NCBI GenBank assembly: GCA_017114885.1
Contig: WNLJ01000032.1
Location: forward strand, 1-58,280
Direction: 5' to 3'
Length of the DNA: 58,280 nt
DNA from: Neisseriaceae bacterium PsAf
GTDB lineage: Bacteria; Pseudomonadota; Gammaproteobacteria; Burkholderiales; Neisseriaceae
Positions 1-9,503 of this stretch are shown piece after piece. The stretch's first letter is position 1. Every line of letters begins with the position of its first letter. The notes beneath the pieces were generated by a model. That model had not been told where the DNA came from and ran no database searches. It saw only the letters and a program-made list of their open reading frames with translations. Both the position numbers and the translations under genes were made by a program.

Positions 1-59
1 TTTTGGCAAGCCATTAATCCGAATAATAGCCCGCTATAACATAATAATTGACGAAACAT
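1..59 (-). CDS. Putative lipoprotein, N-terminal part only (runs off the window)
   Basis: The 19 complete codons visible start MFRQLLCYSG and continue into a hydrophobic stretch ending LFGLMACQ. This is a lipoprotein signal peptide with a plausible lipobox (L-M-A-C), so the mature protein would be lipidated on Cys18. An AGGAGA ribosome binding site lies about 9 bases before the ATG. The gene follows the DsrE-family gene on the same strand after 47 bases, so the two may be co-transcribed. The function cannot be judged because the mature part lies outside the window. Confidence 0.6.
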   Translation of the reverse strand, partial: MFRQLLCYSGLLFGLMACQ

Positions 60-106
60 ATCGGTGCTCTCCTATAAAAAGGGATATCAAAAACCTATTT
101 ATCGAG

Positions 107-475
107 TTAAGACACTTGCAAAGAACCTTTGGCATTCATCAATAAATCGACTACGTCGTTAGATGTAATAATGTCAAAATGTTCTCTAATATTTTCAGGG
201 GAAATACCTTTATTAACCAAGCAAGCTTTACATACGCCTACTTTACCACCTAAGTTTAGGTATTCGCTCATAAGGACATCAACAGAAGAAAAAGGCTCTC
301 CAATAGATATTTCTAAAGAGGTTTTAGGGTCTGCCAAAGTCACAGCATCTGCCATTAGTATAATCATGCTGGAATGTTGTTTATTTAATGCTTGAATGGC
401 CATAGTGAGTGTAATCGTCAATTTACTTGGATTGTCCAAACCACTCAATAAAGTTGTCACAAAATCAGCTGTCAT
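107..475 (-). CDS. DsrE/DsrF-family small protein
   Basis: A 122-residue protein with the DsrE-like alpha/beta fold pattern: an N-terminal stretch on relative amounts of objects (GLDNPSKLTITLTMAIQAL), a buried strand SMIILMADAV, and a Cys pair in GKVGVCKACLVNKG near residue 80. Family members act in sulfur relay or as small trimers of unknown role (YchN-like), and the central Cys could carry persulfide. I chose ATG at 475 because TTGAGG lies just upstream as a ribosome binding site; the longer TTG start at 490 would use that same sequence as coding. The gene precedes a lipoprotein gene on the same strand. The family is fairly clear, the specific role is not. Confidence 0.7.
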   Translation of the reverse strand: MTADFVTTLLSGLDNPSKLTITLTMAIQALNKQHSSMIILMADAVTLADPKTSLEISIGEPFSSVDVLMSEYLNLGGKVGVCKACLVNKGISPENIREHFDIITSNDVVDLLMNAKGSLQVS

Positions 476-505
476 TTTAAAATACCTCAATCTAATATAT
501 TATTG

Positions 506-534
506 ATTATAAAAAATATTAATTAGTCTATCAT
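506..534 (-). promoter_or_regulatory. Candidate sigma-70 promoter for the DsrE-family gene
   Basis: Read on the minus strand, a perfect TATAAT (506-511) is preceded at 17 bases by ATGATA (529-534, 4 of 6 to TTGACA). It sits about 30 bases before the start codon at 475. The upstream element is weak, so this is a prediction only. Confidence 0.35.
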
Positions 535-555
535 TAGCCTTTTTTTAAGGCTAAT
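533..555. repeat. 9-bp inverted repeat upstream of the DsrE-family gene
   Basis: ATTAGCCTT (533-541) and AAGGCTAAT (547-555) are perfect complements around a T5 spacer. No strong U-run follows on either strand, so it is not a convincing terminator. It overlaps the predicted -35 region of the leftward gene and could be an operator or simply a short hairpin. Confidence 0.35.
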
Positions 556-658
556 TTATTTTGGATTTGAGTTTTTAATAGCAGCAATTTTAAAAAAAAT
601 TGATTATGAGATAAAATGGGACTGTTTGTTAATTCAATAACAATACAAGGAAAGAAAA

Positions 659-1529
659 ATGTTACATGCCATGATTAAAAAATTTTTAGTATTAATACCA
701 GCATTATTAGATTAGCGATTCATGTTACTTTGGCAGAAATAAAGGAAGAGAATTGTTATCTTAAAATTTCCAATTCAAATAAAAATGATTTATTGCTGCA
801 GATTTTTTCGGACAATACTCATAAAAAAATTGCTTCTATGTTAATACTTTCTCCTGCATTTAAACCCTCTCTAGAAACTAATAAAGTCCAAGAATGTATT
901 CTTATTGAAAGCAAAATAGAGGATTATGTAACACAAGGAAAGTTAAGTGGGAAATTAAAAATTGGTACCCAAGTGGGCAATTGCAGTCAGAAGGAAGTTT
1001 TAAAAATGATAAAGAAAAATTTACAAAACGTATGTGGTATGAAAATGGACAATTAGAGGCGGAAGTAAATGTAAAAGATGGCAAAGAATTTGGCCTATCA
1101 CGAGGCTGGTATGAAGATAGGGCACTAAGATGGAAATATGATATTGAAAGTGATACAGGAAATGGCGTAATGTTTGAATGGTATCCTAGTGGAAAAATTA
1201 AAAGCAAAACTTATTTAAAAAATGGAGAAATTGATGGATACAATCGTGCATGGTATGAAAATGGAAAACTAAGTCATCTTGCATATTTTAAAAATGGTAA
1301 GAAAGATGGAGTAAATTATTCATGGTATGAAAGTGGACAACTAAAATCTGAAATAAATATAAAAAATGGTGTGTTTCATGGAACTATACGTCAGTGGTAT
1401 GAAAATGGGCAATTAGAAATTGAAATGAATCTTAAAAATGGCAAAAGAGATGGCATGCTTCGAAAATGGGATAAGGAAGGTCATCTAATGAGCGAAACGC
1501 TCTATAAAAATCGGAAAAAAGTAAAATAA
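659..1529 (+). pseudogene. Broken gene for a secreted YwqK/MORN-like repeat protein (two frameshifts)
   Basis: An AAGGAAAG ribosome binding site precedes ATG 659, which opens MLHAMIKKFLVLIPALL, a signal-peptide start that hits TAG at 713. The frame one base over continues naturally as LAIHVTLAEIKEEN, with a likely cleavage after VTLA. Around 957-961 (an A5 run) the frame must shift again: the N-terminal frame reads GKLSGKLK and the second frame continues NWYPSGQLQSEG. A single extra base at each place would give one protein of about 290 residues: signal peptide, about 80 residues of unique sequence, then eight 24-residue repeats with the WYxxGxL motif. Such proteins are often annotated as YwqK-family antitoxins or MORN-variant proteins, but the role is unproven. 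It could be a true pseudogene, sequencing error, or rescued by slippage. Confidence 0.75.
963..1502 (+). repeat. Eight 72-bp (24-residue) tandem coding repeats
   Basis: The codon for the Trp that opens each unit falls at 963, 1035, 1107, 1179, 1251, 1323, 1395 and 1467, exactly 72 bases apart every time. Units read WYPSGQL, WYENGQL, WYEDRAL, WYPSGKI, WYENGKL, WYESGQL, WYENGQL and WDKEGHL, each followed by a KNGK/KDG-type turn. The repeats differ in sequence but not in length. Confidence 0.9.
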
Positions 1530-1581
1530 TATTTTTGATTCAGTTGTATAGTATTTTATCATCAGTACATTTTAATAGTAA

Positions 1582-1612
1582 AAAAAGAGAATCTTTGAGA
1601 TTCTCTTTTTCG
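1582..1612. terminator. Bidirectional rho-independent terminator
   Basis: A 13-bp perfect stem (1582-1594 with 1598-1610), 3-base loop, flanked by A5 on the left and T5 on the right, so it can end transcripts in both directions. It lies between the repeat-protein pseudogene (+) and hslU (-). Confidence 0.9.
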
Positions 1613-1629
1613 TAAGTAGGTGAAACTGA

Positions 1630-2967
1630 CTACAGAATATAACGAGCTAAGTTTTCTTGCTCTGCAATATCATTCAAATGTTTCGCTACATATTCAGCAT
1701 CAATAGTTACTTGTTCTTTTGGTACTTCAAAGGAAATATCCTCTAATAGTTTTTCCATAACGGTATGTAAGCGTCTAGCACCGATATTTTCAGTTTTTTC
1801 ATTGACTTGAAAGGCAATCTCGGCAATTTTTTCGATACTATCATCCGTAAAGTTTAAATGAATACCATCAGTAGCCAATAGTGCAGTGTATTGCTTAGTT
1901 AAGCAAGCATCTGTTTGCGTTAGAATAGCTTTAAAGTCTTCTACGCTTAAGCTATCTAGTTCTACTCTAATAGGCAGTCTTCCTTGTAATTCAGGAATTA
2001 AATCAGAAGGTTTGCTTAAATGAAAAGCACCTGAGGCAATAAACAAGATATGATCTGTTTTAACCATACCATATTTAGTTGAAACAGAAGTTCCCTCAAC
2101 CAAAGGCAATAAATCACGTTGCACCCCTTGACGAGACACATCAGCACTAGAGGAAGAAGTAGGCGTTGCCACTTTATCAATTTCATCAATAAACACAATT
2201 CCATTTTGCTCTACTGATTGAACAACTTGATCTCGCAAATCCATTTCATTGACTAATTTAGCCGCTTCTTCATCCAATACAATTTTCATGGCATCGGAAA
2301 TTTTCAACTTCTTCTCTTGGGTTTTATTATTGCCGATGTCTGAAAATATATCTTGTAGTTGGTCAGTAAAGTCCTCCATACCTGGAGGGCCCATAATAGA
2401 CATGCTTTTAACGCTTGGAGTGGAAACAGTGATAGTAATTTCTTTATCGTCCAATTCACCCTTGCGTAATTTTTCTCTAAATTTTTGTCGAGTTGTATTG
2501 TCTTCCGCAGATGTTTTAGGCTCTCCAACAAAACCTGCACTATCGGCAGATGGTAATAAAACGTCCAAAATTCTATCTTCAGCTGCTTTTTGTGCATGTA
2601 AGCGATTTTTTTTGATAGATTCTGAACGAATTTTTTTCATCGCCATTTCAGCTAAATCACGAATAATACTATCAACGTCTTTACCTACATAGCCCACCTC
2701 TGTGAATTTAGTTGCCTCTACTTTAATAAAAGGAGCATTTGCTAATTTAGCCAATCTTCGTGCAATTTCAGTTTTTCCCACACCAGTAGGACCAATCATT
2801 AAAATGTTTTTAGGCATAATTTCACTTCTTAGCGGTTCATCCACTAGGCTTCTTCTATAGCGATTTCTCAAAGCAATCGCTACTGCTTTTTTAGCAGGGT
2901 TTTGCCCAATAATATTTTTATCTAATTCATGTACAATTTCTTTTGGTGTCATTACAGATGTTGACAT
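1630..2967 (-). CDS. hslU: ATP-dependent protease ATPase subunit HslU (ClpY)
   Basis: A 445-residue AAA+ unfoldase, the usual length for HslU. It unfolds substrates and feeds them into the HslV peptidase in the cytoplasm. Visible features: N-terminal [15 protein letters not shown], Walker [10 protein letters not shown] near residue 60, the family-specific [17 protein letters not shown], an acidic I-domain in the middle, Walker B/sensor region [17 protein letters not shown], and a C-terminal [19 protein letters not shown] followed by the docking tail ending ARYIL. An AGAGGAAT ribosome binding site precedes the ATG. Unlike the usual hslVU operon, hslV lies upstream on the same strand but an oppositely oriented mscL and a bidirectional terminator separate the two. 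Confidence 0.97.
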   Translation of the reverse strand: MSTSVMTPKEIVHELDKNIIGQNPAKKAVAIALRNRYRRSLVDEPLRSEIMPKNILMIGPTGVGKTEIARRLAKLANAPFIKVEATKFTEVGYVGKDVDSIIRDLAEMAMKKIRSESIKKNRLHAQKAAEDRILDVLLPSADSAGFVGEPKTSAEDNTTRQKFREKLRKGELDDKEITITVSTPSVKSMSIMGPPGMEDFTDQLQDIFSDIGNNKTQEKKLKISDAMKIVLDEEAAKLVNEMDLRDQVVQSVEQNGIVFIDEIDKVATPTSSSSADVSRQGVQRDLLPLVEGTSVSTKYGMVKTDHILFIASGAFHLSKPSDLIPELQGRLPIRVELDSLSVEDFKAILTQTDACLTKQYTALLATDGIHLNFTDDSIEKIAEIAFQVNEKTENIGARRLHTVMEKLLEDISFEVPKEQVTIDAEYVAKHLNDIAEQENLARYIL

Positions 2968-3112
2968 AATTAATTCCTCTATTTTTTAAACTTATGACAT
3001 TATGTGTAACTATGTGGTGTTATTTTTAAATCTTTCAATAGGTCATTAAAAAAATCTCAGTTTAATTATTGCAATAATTGATTTTACATCGCTTTATTTA
3101 CGATTACGTGAA

Positions 3113-3141
3113 TTGACGGTAGTATTAACCCCATCTTTAAT
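3113..3141 (+). promoter_or_regulatory. Sigma-70 promoter for mscL
   Basis: TTGACG (3113-3118), a 17-base spacer, and TTTAAT (3136-3141); each hexamer is one mismatch from consensus. The mscL start codon follows 22 bases downstream. Confidence 0.7.
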
Positions 3142-3163
3142 ACTATTGATAAGAGGTTTTTAC

Positions 3164-3562
3164 ATGAGTTTTTTAAAAGAATTTAAAGAATTTGCCATGA
3201 AAGGCAGTGTTATAGACTTGGCAGTAGGGGTTATCATTGGTGGTGCATTTAGTAAGATAGTATCTTCTTTAGCGGAAGATATTATTATGCCTTTTATTAG
3301 TGTCTTATTAGGAGATATGGACTTTTCAAGTTATGGGTTGGTGCTAAAAGAAGCCCAAGATGGGCAAGCAGCCATTGTGTTAAATTACGGCACTTTTATT
3401 CAAAACATTATTTATTTCATCATTATGGCATTTGTGATATTTTTAATGGTCAAAGCGATTAATAAAATTAGAAGAACAGATGCAGCAGAGGAAGAAACAG
3501 CACCTAGTCAAGAAGAGTTACTAACTGAAATTAGAGACTTGCTAAAAGAACAAAACCGATAG
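3164..3562 (+). CDS. mscL: Large-conductance mechanosensitive channel MscL
   Basis: A 132-residue inner-membrane pentameric channel that opens under membrane tension to release solutes during hypo-osmotic shock. The sequence shows the amphipathic N-terminus [14 protein letters not shown], the first membrane helix [28 protein letters not shown] with the small-residue gate, a periplasmic loop, the second helix [20 protein letters not shown], and a charged C-terminal helix ending [10 protein letters not shown] chose ATG 3164 because AAGAGGT lies just upstream and the family starts at this point; a longer frame from 3113 would begin inside the promoter. It sits alone, between hslU and hslV and opposite to both. 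Confidence 0.96.
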   Translation: MSFLKEFKEFAMKGSVIDLAVGVIIGGAFSKIVSSLAEDIIMPFISVLLGDMDFSSYGLVLKEAQDGQAAIVLNYGTFIQNIIYFIIMAFVIFLMVKAINKIRRTDAAEEETAPSQEELLTEIRDLLKEQNR

Positions 3563-3571
3563 CTTGTAACT

Positions 3572-3600
3572 AAAAAAGCTTGGGTCCCCCAAGCTTTTTT
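3572..3600. terminator. Bidirectional terminator between mscL and hslV
   Basis: A perfect 13-bp stem (3572-3584 with 3588-3600) with a 3-base loop, A6 on one flank and T6 on the other. It ends the mscL transcript and, on the other strand, begins immediately after the hslV stop codon. Confidence 0.93.
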
Positions 3601-4133
3601 TAAAGCGTTTCAATTGTGTGATTTTGATTGGTGTAAATACAAATATCACCTGCAATCTCTAATGATTTTTTCACAATATCTTTAGGATCTAAATCTGTGT
3701 TGTCAAGCAAGGCTTTAGCTGCGGATTGGGCGAAAGCTCCACCTGAACCAATAGCAGCAATACCATGTTCTGGTTCCAATACATCTCCATTACCGGTGAT
3801 AATCAAAGTATTATCTTTGTCTGCTACAATTAGCATTGCTTCCAACTTTCTTAATGCTCTGTCAGTTCTCCATTCTTTGGCAAGTTCAATTGCGGCAATA
3901 AGCAATTTTCCTTGATGCTTTTGCAGTTTGCCTTCGAATAATTCAATTAAAGTAAAGGCATCAGCTGTACCACCTGCAAAACCTGCTAAAACTTGGTCGT
4001 TGTACAATTTTCTTACTTTTTTAGCTGTCGCTTTCATCACTGTGTTGCCTAAAGTTACTTGTCCATCTCCTCCAATGGTTACCTTGTCATTTTTTCTAAC
4101 ACAGATTATGGTAGTTCCATCAAATTGTTGCAT
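3600..4133 (-). CDS. hslV: ATP-dependent protease peptidase subunit HslV (ClpQ)
   Basis: A 177-residue N-terminal nucleophile peptidase, the bacterial relative of proteasome beta subunits. Cleavage or exposure after FDG leaves the catalytic Thr of TTIICVRKN as the N-terminus of the mature chain; the GDGQVTLG and [11 protein letters not shown] segments are family hallmarks. I chose ATG 4133 (MQQFDGTT) because AAGGATT precedes it and the propeptide length then matches the family; the longer frame from 4160 would add nine residues through that site. It partners with HslU encoded at 1630-2967, but a terminator and mscL lie between, so the two are probably separately transcribed. Confidence 0.96.
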   Translation of the reverse strand: MQQFDGTTIICVRKNDKVTIGGDGQVTLGNTVMKATAKKVRKLYNDQVLAGFAGGTADAFTLIELFEGKLQKHQGKLLIAAIELAKEWRTDRALRKLEAMLIVADKDNTLIITGNGDVLEPEHGIAAIGSGGAFAQSAAKALLDNTDLDPKDIVKKSLEIAGDICIYTNQNHTIETL

Positions 4134-4350
4134 AGTTAAATCCTTTCTTGATATCTCCAAATCTATGTATAGGTGAAAATTATAATTTCAAGGGGGAAAT
4201 AAGAAAGTATTTATCAGAACCTTTGAATGCTTCATTGCTTAAATCGCAAGGTTTTAGGTTGAAGAACAAGTTAAAATCTCTTATTATGTGGTTAATATTG
4301 GTTTATAAAGAAATTTATAAAGTTGTTTTATTTGTTTTTGAGGGGGTTGT

Positions 4351-6531
4351 ATGTCTACTAGGGAATCTATCGCAAATCTTCAGGTTGAAAAAACACTTTT
4401 TGATTTTATTGAAAAAGAAATTTTAGCTAACCATCCATCGCTTAAAAGCGATGAATTTTGGCCGAACTTTGCTCAATTGTTAAAAAAATATGGTGAGAAA
4501 AATCAACAATTACTAGATAAGAGAGATGAATTACAAACAAAACTAGATGATCGGAATAAAAAACATCAAGGTAAAGAGCAGGATATTGCTGCTTATAAAG
4601 ATTTTTTAAAAGAGATAGGTTATTTAGTTGACCCACCTCAAGACTTTAAAGTGAGTACTCAGAATGTAGATACTGAAATAACAGAGCAATCTGGTCCTCA
4701 ATTAGTAGTACCAATTGGCAATGCAAGATATGCCTTGAATGCTATTAATGCGCGTTGGGGAAGCTTGTATGATGCTTTATACGGAAAAGATGGCATCGAT
4801 ACTTCTGGTGATTTAGCTCCTGGTAAAGAATACAATACCAAACGTGGAGAAAAAGTAATTGAGTATGCGAGAAAATTGCTAGACCAAACCGTTTCTCTTA
4901 AAGAGGGAAGCCATAAAGATTCAACTGCTTATCAAGTGGTTGATGGGCAATTGCAAGTTACTTTAGAGAATGGAACTAAAACAGGCTTGAAAAATGATGA
5001 TTCATTTATTGGTTATAAAGGCTCAAAAGAATCTCCAGGTTCAATCTTATTCAAGCACAACGGACTACACCTTGATTTGTTAATTGATAAAGAAAGTCCT
5101 ATTGGTAAAACAGATGCAGCAGGGGTGAAAGATTTAATTATTGAATCTGCGGTATCTACTATTATGGACTTAGAAGACTCTACTGCGGCTGTAGATGGTG
5201 AAGATAAAACCTTGTTGTATCATAATTGGCTGGGTCTGTTAACAGGCACTCTAGAAGAAAAGGTGACCAAAAATGGTAAAACCTTTGTGAGAAAAGTTAA
5301 TCCAGATAGAGAATATACCTCTAAGCAAGGAGAAACAATAAAATTAAAAGGACGTTCTTTATTGTTTGTGAGAAATGTTGGGCACTTGATGAGAACGCCT
5401 GCCATCTTAGATGAAAATAATCAAGAAATATTTGAGGGAATTTTAGACGGGGTCATGACAGCATTAACTGCGCCATATGCATTTGCTAATCAAGAAACTG
5501 CAAATAGCACAAAGAAATCGGTTTATATTGTTAAGCCTAAGATGCATGGACCAGAAGAAGTAGAGTTTGCAAATGATTTATTTAATGCTATTGAAGATTT
5601 GACTCATTTACCAAGAAATACCTTGAAAATTGGGGTAATGGATGAGGAGAGAAGAACTTCTCTAAACTTAAAAGCATGTATTGAAAAAGTAAAAGAAAGA
5701 ATTGTATTTATTAATACTGGCTTCTTGGATAGAACAGGAGATGAAATTCATACCAGTATGCATTTAGGTGCTATGGTTCGAAAAGGAGATATGAAAAAAG
5801 AACCTTGGTTTGATGCTTATGAGTTAAATAACGTAGAAGTTGGTTTGCAATGTGGTTTGACAGGAAAAGCACAAATTGGTAAAGGTATGTGGGCTATCCC
5901 TGATAATATGGCGGATATGCTGCGTGAAAAAATCAATCATCCAAAATCAGGAGCAACAACTGCATGGGTTCCAAATCCAACAGCTGCAACATTGCATGCA
6001 TTGCATTATCATCAAGTAGATGTATATGAAGTGCAAAAAGAAATTTTAAAACACCCGTTCAAAGATTATACTGATGCGTTATTAACAGTACCGGTAGCCA
6101 AACAAACTAACTGGTCACAAGATGAAATTAAACAAGAATTAGATAATAACTGTCAGGGTATTTTAGGATATGTAGTTCGTTGGGTAGAGCAAGGTGTGGG
6201 TTGTTCTAAAGTGCCAGATATCCATGATGTTGGTTTAATGGAAGACAGAGCGACTTGTCGTATTTCCAGTCAGCATGTTGCTAATTGGCTTTTGCATGAC
6301 ATTGTTAGTAAAGAACAAGTACAAGAAACGTTACAAAGAATGGCAAAAGTCGTGGATAAGCAAAACGAAGGCGATGCTGCCTATGTACCGATGGAAGGAC
6401 GCTTTGATACTTCTTGCGCTTTTTTAGCGGCATCAGATTTGATTTTTAAAGGGTTAGAGCAACCTAGTGGTTATACAGAACCTCTTTTACATGCTTGGCG
6501 CTTAAAACAAAAAGAATCAGCTCAAAAATAA
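4351..6531 (+). CDS. glcB: Malate synthase G
   Basis: A 726-residue cytoplasmic enzyme that condenses glyoxylate with acetyl-CoA to malate; the length fits the G form, not the shorter A form. Visible are the catalytic Arg in RNVGHLM near residue 340, the Mg-binding MDLEDS near residues 272-277, and the catalytic Asp in [17 protein letters not shown] near residue 632. The N-terminal 100 residues form the helical clasp of the family. GAGGGGG lies before the ATG. No isocitrate lyase gene is nearby, so whether it serves a full glyoxylate shunt or glycolate use cannot be told from this window. It stands alone and ends in a strong terminator. Confidence 0.96.
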   Translation: MSTRESIANLQVEKTLFDFIEKEILANHPSLKSDEFWPNFAQLLKKYGEKNQQLLDKRDELQTKLDDRNKKHQGKEQDIAAYKDFLKEIGYLVDPPQDFKVSTQNVDTEITEQSGPQLVVPIGNARYALNAINARWGSLYDALYGKDGIDTSGDLAPGKEYNTKRGEKVIEYARKLLDQTVSLKEGSHKDSTAYQVVDGQLQVTLENGTKTGLKNDDSFIGYKGSKESPGSILFKHNGLHLDLLIDKESPIGKTDAAGVKDLIIESAVSTIMDLEDSTAAVDGEDKTLLYHNWLGLLTGTLEEKVTKNGKTFVRKVNPDREYTSKQGETIKLKGRSLLFVRNVGHLMRTPAILDENNQEIFEGILDGVMTALTAPYAFANQETANSTKKSVYIVKPKMHGPEEVEFANDLFNAIEDLTHLPRNTLKIGVMDEERRTSLNLKACIEKVKERIVFINTGFLDRTGDEIHTSMHLGAMVRKGDMKKEPWFDAYELNNVEVGLQCGLTGKAQIGKGMWAIPDNMADMLREKINHPKSGATTAWVPNPTAATLHALHYHQVDVYEVQKEILKHPFKDYTDALLTVPVAKQTNWSQDEIKQELDNNCQGILGYVVRWVEQGVGCSKVPDIHDVGLMEDRATCRISSQHVANWLLHDIVSKEQVQETLQRMAKVVDKQNEGDAAYVPMEGRFDTSCAFLAASDLIFKGLEQPSGYTEPLLHAWRLKQKESAQK

Positions 6532-6566
6532 AAGACTGATATAATAAATAAACATTTTAATGACCT

Positions 6567-6603
6567 AATGCCTCATAATTTACTATGAGGCATTATTTTT
6601 TTT
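6567..6603 (+). terminator. Terminator after glcB
   Basis: An 11-bp perfect stem (6567-6577 with 6584-6594), 6-base loop, followed by a long T-run. It isolates glcB from ybeY. Confidence 0.9.
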
Positions 6604-6622
6604 GTATAAAATAGTGGCTATA

Positions 6623-7102
6623 ATGAAAAAAGCAAAAGAATACTTATTTTATAATACACGGCAAAAAAGGCTTTCATTGACGGTTGATAATGTTTCTCAG
6701 TTTAAGACACCGCCATATGAACGTTTTTTTGGCTGGGTTTTTGAAACAATGAGTGGTGAATATAGCTACGCCACTGTTGGAATACTATTATGCGATTTAT
6801 CAGAAGCAAAGTCTTATAATCATTATTATAGGGATAAAGATTATGCTACTAATGTGTTAAGTTTTCCCCTGATGTTGAATGAAGAGAATAGACTTAGAGG
6901 GGATTTGATTATATGCCCTGAGGTGGTAGAAAAAGAAGCTCGTGAACAAGATAAGATACTTGAAGCTCACTACGCTCATCTCGTAGTTCATGGGGTTTTG
7001 CACTTAATGGGTTATGATCATATTCAAGATCAAGAAGCAGAAATCATGGAAAATAAGGAAATTTCTATATTGCACAAAATGGGTTATCAAAACCCTTATT
7101 AG
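6623..7102 (+). CDS. ybeY: Endoribonuclease YbeY (rRNA maturation factor)
   Basis: A 159-residue single-domain metalloprotein. The signature HGVLHLMGYDH gives the three zinc-ligand histidines; YATNVLSFPL is the conserved substrate-side segment. The family acts in 16S rRNA 3'-end maturation and ribosome quality control. I use ATG 6623; a TTG seven codons earlier lies in the T-run of the preceding terminator and is unlikely. No clear Shine-Dalgarno sequence is seen. It heads ybeY-corC-lnt, the usual cluster but without ybeZ (phoH) in front. Confidence 0.93.
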   Translation: MKKAKEYLFYNTRQKRLSLTVDNVSQFKTPPYERFFGWVFETMSGEYSYATVGILLCDLSEAKSYNHYYRDKDYATNVLSFPLMLNEENRLRGDLIICPEVVEKEAREQDKILEAHYAHLVVHGVLHLMGYDHIQDQEAEIMENKEISILHKMGYQNPY

Positions 7103-7115
7103 AGGATAAAAAAGA

Positions 7116-7955
7116 ATGGAAGAACAATCGACGAAGCAAAGTTTTTGGGATAGAGTTAGTAATAAAAGAAAAAAAAATAATTTAGAATCGAAAGAAGATT
7201 TGGTTTGGTTAATATCCCAAGCAAAAGAGAATGAAATTATTGACCAAGATACTTTTAATTTAATGATTAATGCCTTGGCATTTTCTACTTTAGAAGTGAG
7301 GGATGCAATGATTTCTCACAGTCAAATGCAAGTCGTGCATATTGATGATTCGCTTGAAAAAATAGTTGATTTTTCAATCAAAACCTCTCATTCTAGGTTT
7401 CCTGTAGTCGCAAATGAAAAAGATGAAGTAGTGGGAATTTTGCACGTTAAAGATTTATTAAATTTCTTTTTTAATCAAGAGACATTTAATTTAAATAATA
7501 TCTTAAGAGAAGTGGTGTATGTGCCAGAAGGGAAATCTTTACCTACTTTGATTAAAGAGTTCAGAGAAAAAAGAAACCACATTGCTATCGTAGTGGATGA
7601 ATATGGTGGTGTCTCTGGTTTGGTTACTTTGGAAGATGTTATTGAGGAGATTTTTGGTGATATTGAAGATGAGTTTGATGTGGAAGATACCACGGAAAAT
7701 ATTGTACAAATATCTCAAAATACATATCAAGTGAATGCAACCACTGAAATAGAAGAGTTTAATGAATATTTTTCAGTAGATTTTACCGATGAAGATGTAG
7801 ATACAGTAGGTGGCTTGGTTTTAAGTTTATTTGGTTATATGCCAAGCAAAGGTGAGAGTATTGAATATAAAGATTTTAAATTTCAAGTTGTGCGTGTGGA
7901 CAGAAGAAGAATTTTGATTTTAAAAGTAACTCGATTAGAAGTAGAGCGAGAGTAA
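7116..7955 (+). CDS. corC: CorC-family CBS-domain protein
   Basis: A 279-residue soluble protein with two CBS domains (about residues 65-185, including VVDEYGGVSGLVTLEDVIEEIFGDIEDE) followed by a CorC_HlyC transporter-associated domain (about 195-275). It lacks the N-terminal membrane DUF21 domain found in longer relatives. CorC has been linked to magnesium and cobalt efflux, but in ybeY-corC-lnt clusters its biochemical role is uncertain. It starts 13 bases after ybeY and ends one base before the GTG start of lnt, so the three are surely co-transcribed. Confidence 0.9.
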   Translation: MEEQSTKQSFWDRVSNKRKKNNLESKEDLVWLISQAKENEIIDQDTFNLMINALAFSTLEVRDAMISHSQMQVVHIDDSLEKIVDFSIKTSHSRFPVVANEKDEVVGILHVKDLLNFFFNQETFNLNNILREVVYVPEGKSLPTLIKEFREKRNHIAIVVDEYGGVSGLVTLEDVIEEIFGDIEDEFDVEDTTENIVQISQNTYQVNATTEIEEFNEYFSVDFTDEDVDTVGGLVLSLFGYMPSKGESIEYKDFKFQVVRVDRRRILILKVTRLEVERE

Positions 7956-7956
7956 A

Positions 7957-9492
7957 GTGGCACAATTATTTGCAAAGCACACTAATATTATTTGGGGAAT
8001 GGTTGCCTTTTTTGCAGGAGCTTTAACTGTTTTGGGATTTGCTCCTTTTCGATATTTTTTATTAATCCCTTTTTTGTTGGGCGTGCTATTTTTTCTAATT
8101 TATTACTTTCCTAATAAAGCAGTTAAGTATGCTTATTTATGGGGCTTGGGTGCTTTTATTACACACTGCTATTGGATTAACATTGCCATCAATGTATTCG
8201 GAGTACCTAAATATCTTTCTATTCCTTTATCGTTACTGCTGCCTATTTATTTAGCTATTTATCCTATGTTGGCTGTGTGGATAACCAAACGATTTAATTT
8301 TTCGAGAAAATTACAAATGGTACTAATTCTACCAATGGTTTGGGTTGTACTAGAGTTTGTTAGAGAGCGCTTATTCACAGGGTTTGGTTGGGGAACGCTG
8401 GGCTATTCTCAGGCTGCTAATTCTCCTTTGGTAGGTTATGCCAGTCTTGGTGGCATCCTTTTGGTTACGTATGTTGTGGTTTTAATAACAGCTCTTGTAT
8501 TTTATTTATTCATCGAGAAAGAGAGAAGAAGAAAGATAATAGCCGGCATTTTAATTATTGTCTTAATTGGGTTAGGACAAATTTTTAAATCAGTTAATTT
8601 TACTCAGTACGATGGCAATACAACAAAAGTAGGGATTGCCCAAATTAATGTACCTCAAGATATTAAATTTAACTACGAAACCATTGCGGCTTCAGTTAAT
8701 CAATTTTATAAAATTATTGCGGACTATCCAGAAGTTGATATTTTATTTTTTCCTGAAACATCTATTCCCATTTCATGGGAAAATTTGTCTTTAGAAGAAA
8801 AACAGAAATTTGTTGATTACGCACAGAAGTATCAAACAAGTTTAGCATTAGGTGTTTTTAAGGAAATAATAGCAGCGAATCTTCTATACAATGCAGTGAT
8901 TGGGATTGATCCAGTAAATGAAATCACTGATTTAAATGATTTTCCATTCTATGCAAAACATCATTTGGTTCCTTTTGGGGAGTATAAACCTTTTTCTATT
9001 ATTTCTAATTTTATTTTTGATGCTTTAAATATCTCGATGGGAGAAATTGATCCAGGTCCCGATAATCAAGTTGTCATTCCTTTAAGTAACCAAGATGTTG
9101 CCATTAATATTTGTTACGAAGAAGGATTTGGGGATGAGTTAATTAGTTTGGCCAGAAATTCTAGTTTAATTGCGAATGAAACCAATATGGCGTGGTATGG
9201 AAGTTCATATGCAATGGACTTGCAACTTCAACAAGGTCAAGCAAGAGCTGTTGAGTTGGGCAGATATGTTGTACGAGCTACTAATACAGGGTATTCTGCT
9301 ATTTTAGACAATAAAGGTAAGATTCTTAGTTATCTGCCACGAGATAAATTTGGTGTTTTAATAGGAGAAGTAAAAGGATTTGTAGGGCAGACTCCTTATA
9401 TGAAAATGGGTGGAAGTTTTTATTGGATTTTTACATTATTTTTGTTATTGTTAATTTTGTTTTTTTATTCAAGAATTAAAAATAAAAACTAA
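7957..9492 (+). CDS. lnt: Apolipoprotein N-acyltransferase
   Basis: A 511-residue inner-membrane enzyme that adds the third acyl chain to the N-terminal Cys of lipoproteins. About six N-terminal membrane helices (residues 8-210) precede a periplasmic nitrilase domain. The catalytic triad is visible as Glu in FFPETSIP, Lys in KHHLVPFGEY and Cys in INICYEEGFGD; a last membrane helix (FYWIFTLFLLLLILFFY) closes the protein. Translation starts at GTG one base after the corC stop, implying coupling. Several predicted lipoproteins in this window would be its substrates. Confidence 0.95.
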   Translation: MAQLFAKHTNIIWGMVAFFAGALTVLGFAPFRYFLLIPFLLGVLFFLIYYFPNKAVKYAYLWGLGAFITHCYWINIAINVFGVPKYLSIPLSLLLPIYLAIYPMLAVWITKRFNFSRKLQMVLILPMVWVVLEFVRERLFTGFGWGTLGYSQAANSPLVGYASLGGILLVTYVVVLITALVFYLFIEKERRRKIIAGILIIVLIGLGQIFKSVNFTQYDGNTTKVGIAQINVPQDIKFNYETIAASVNQFYKIIADYPEVDILFFPETSIPISWENLSLEEKQKFVDYAQKYQTSLALGVFKEIIAANLLYNAVIGIDPVNEITDLNDFPFYAKHHLVPFGEYKPFSIISNFIFDALNISMGEIDPGPDNQVVIPLSNQDVAINICYEEGFGDELISLARNSSLIANETNMAWYGSSYAMDLQLQQGQARAVELGRYVVRATNTGYSAILDNKGKILSYLPRDKFGVLIGEVKGFVGQTPYMKMGGSFYWIFTLFLLLLILFFYSRIKNKN

Positions 9493-9503
9493 AAAGGGAT
9501 ACT

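Noticed and set aside
4148-4426. A 92-codon plus-strand open frame before glcB
   Set aside because: It overlaps the well-supported start of malate synthase G in another frame, and has no domain pattern; the region is better read as the glcB promoter region.
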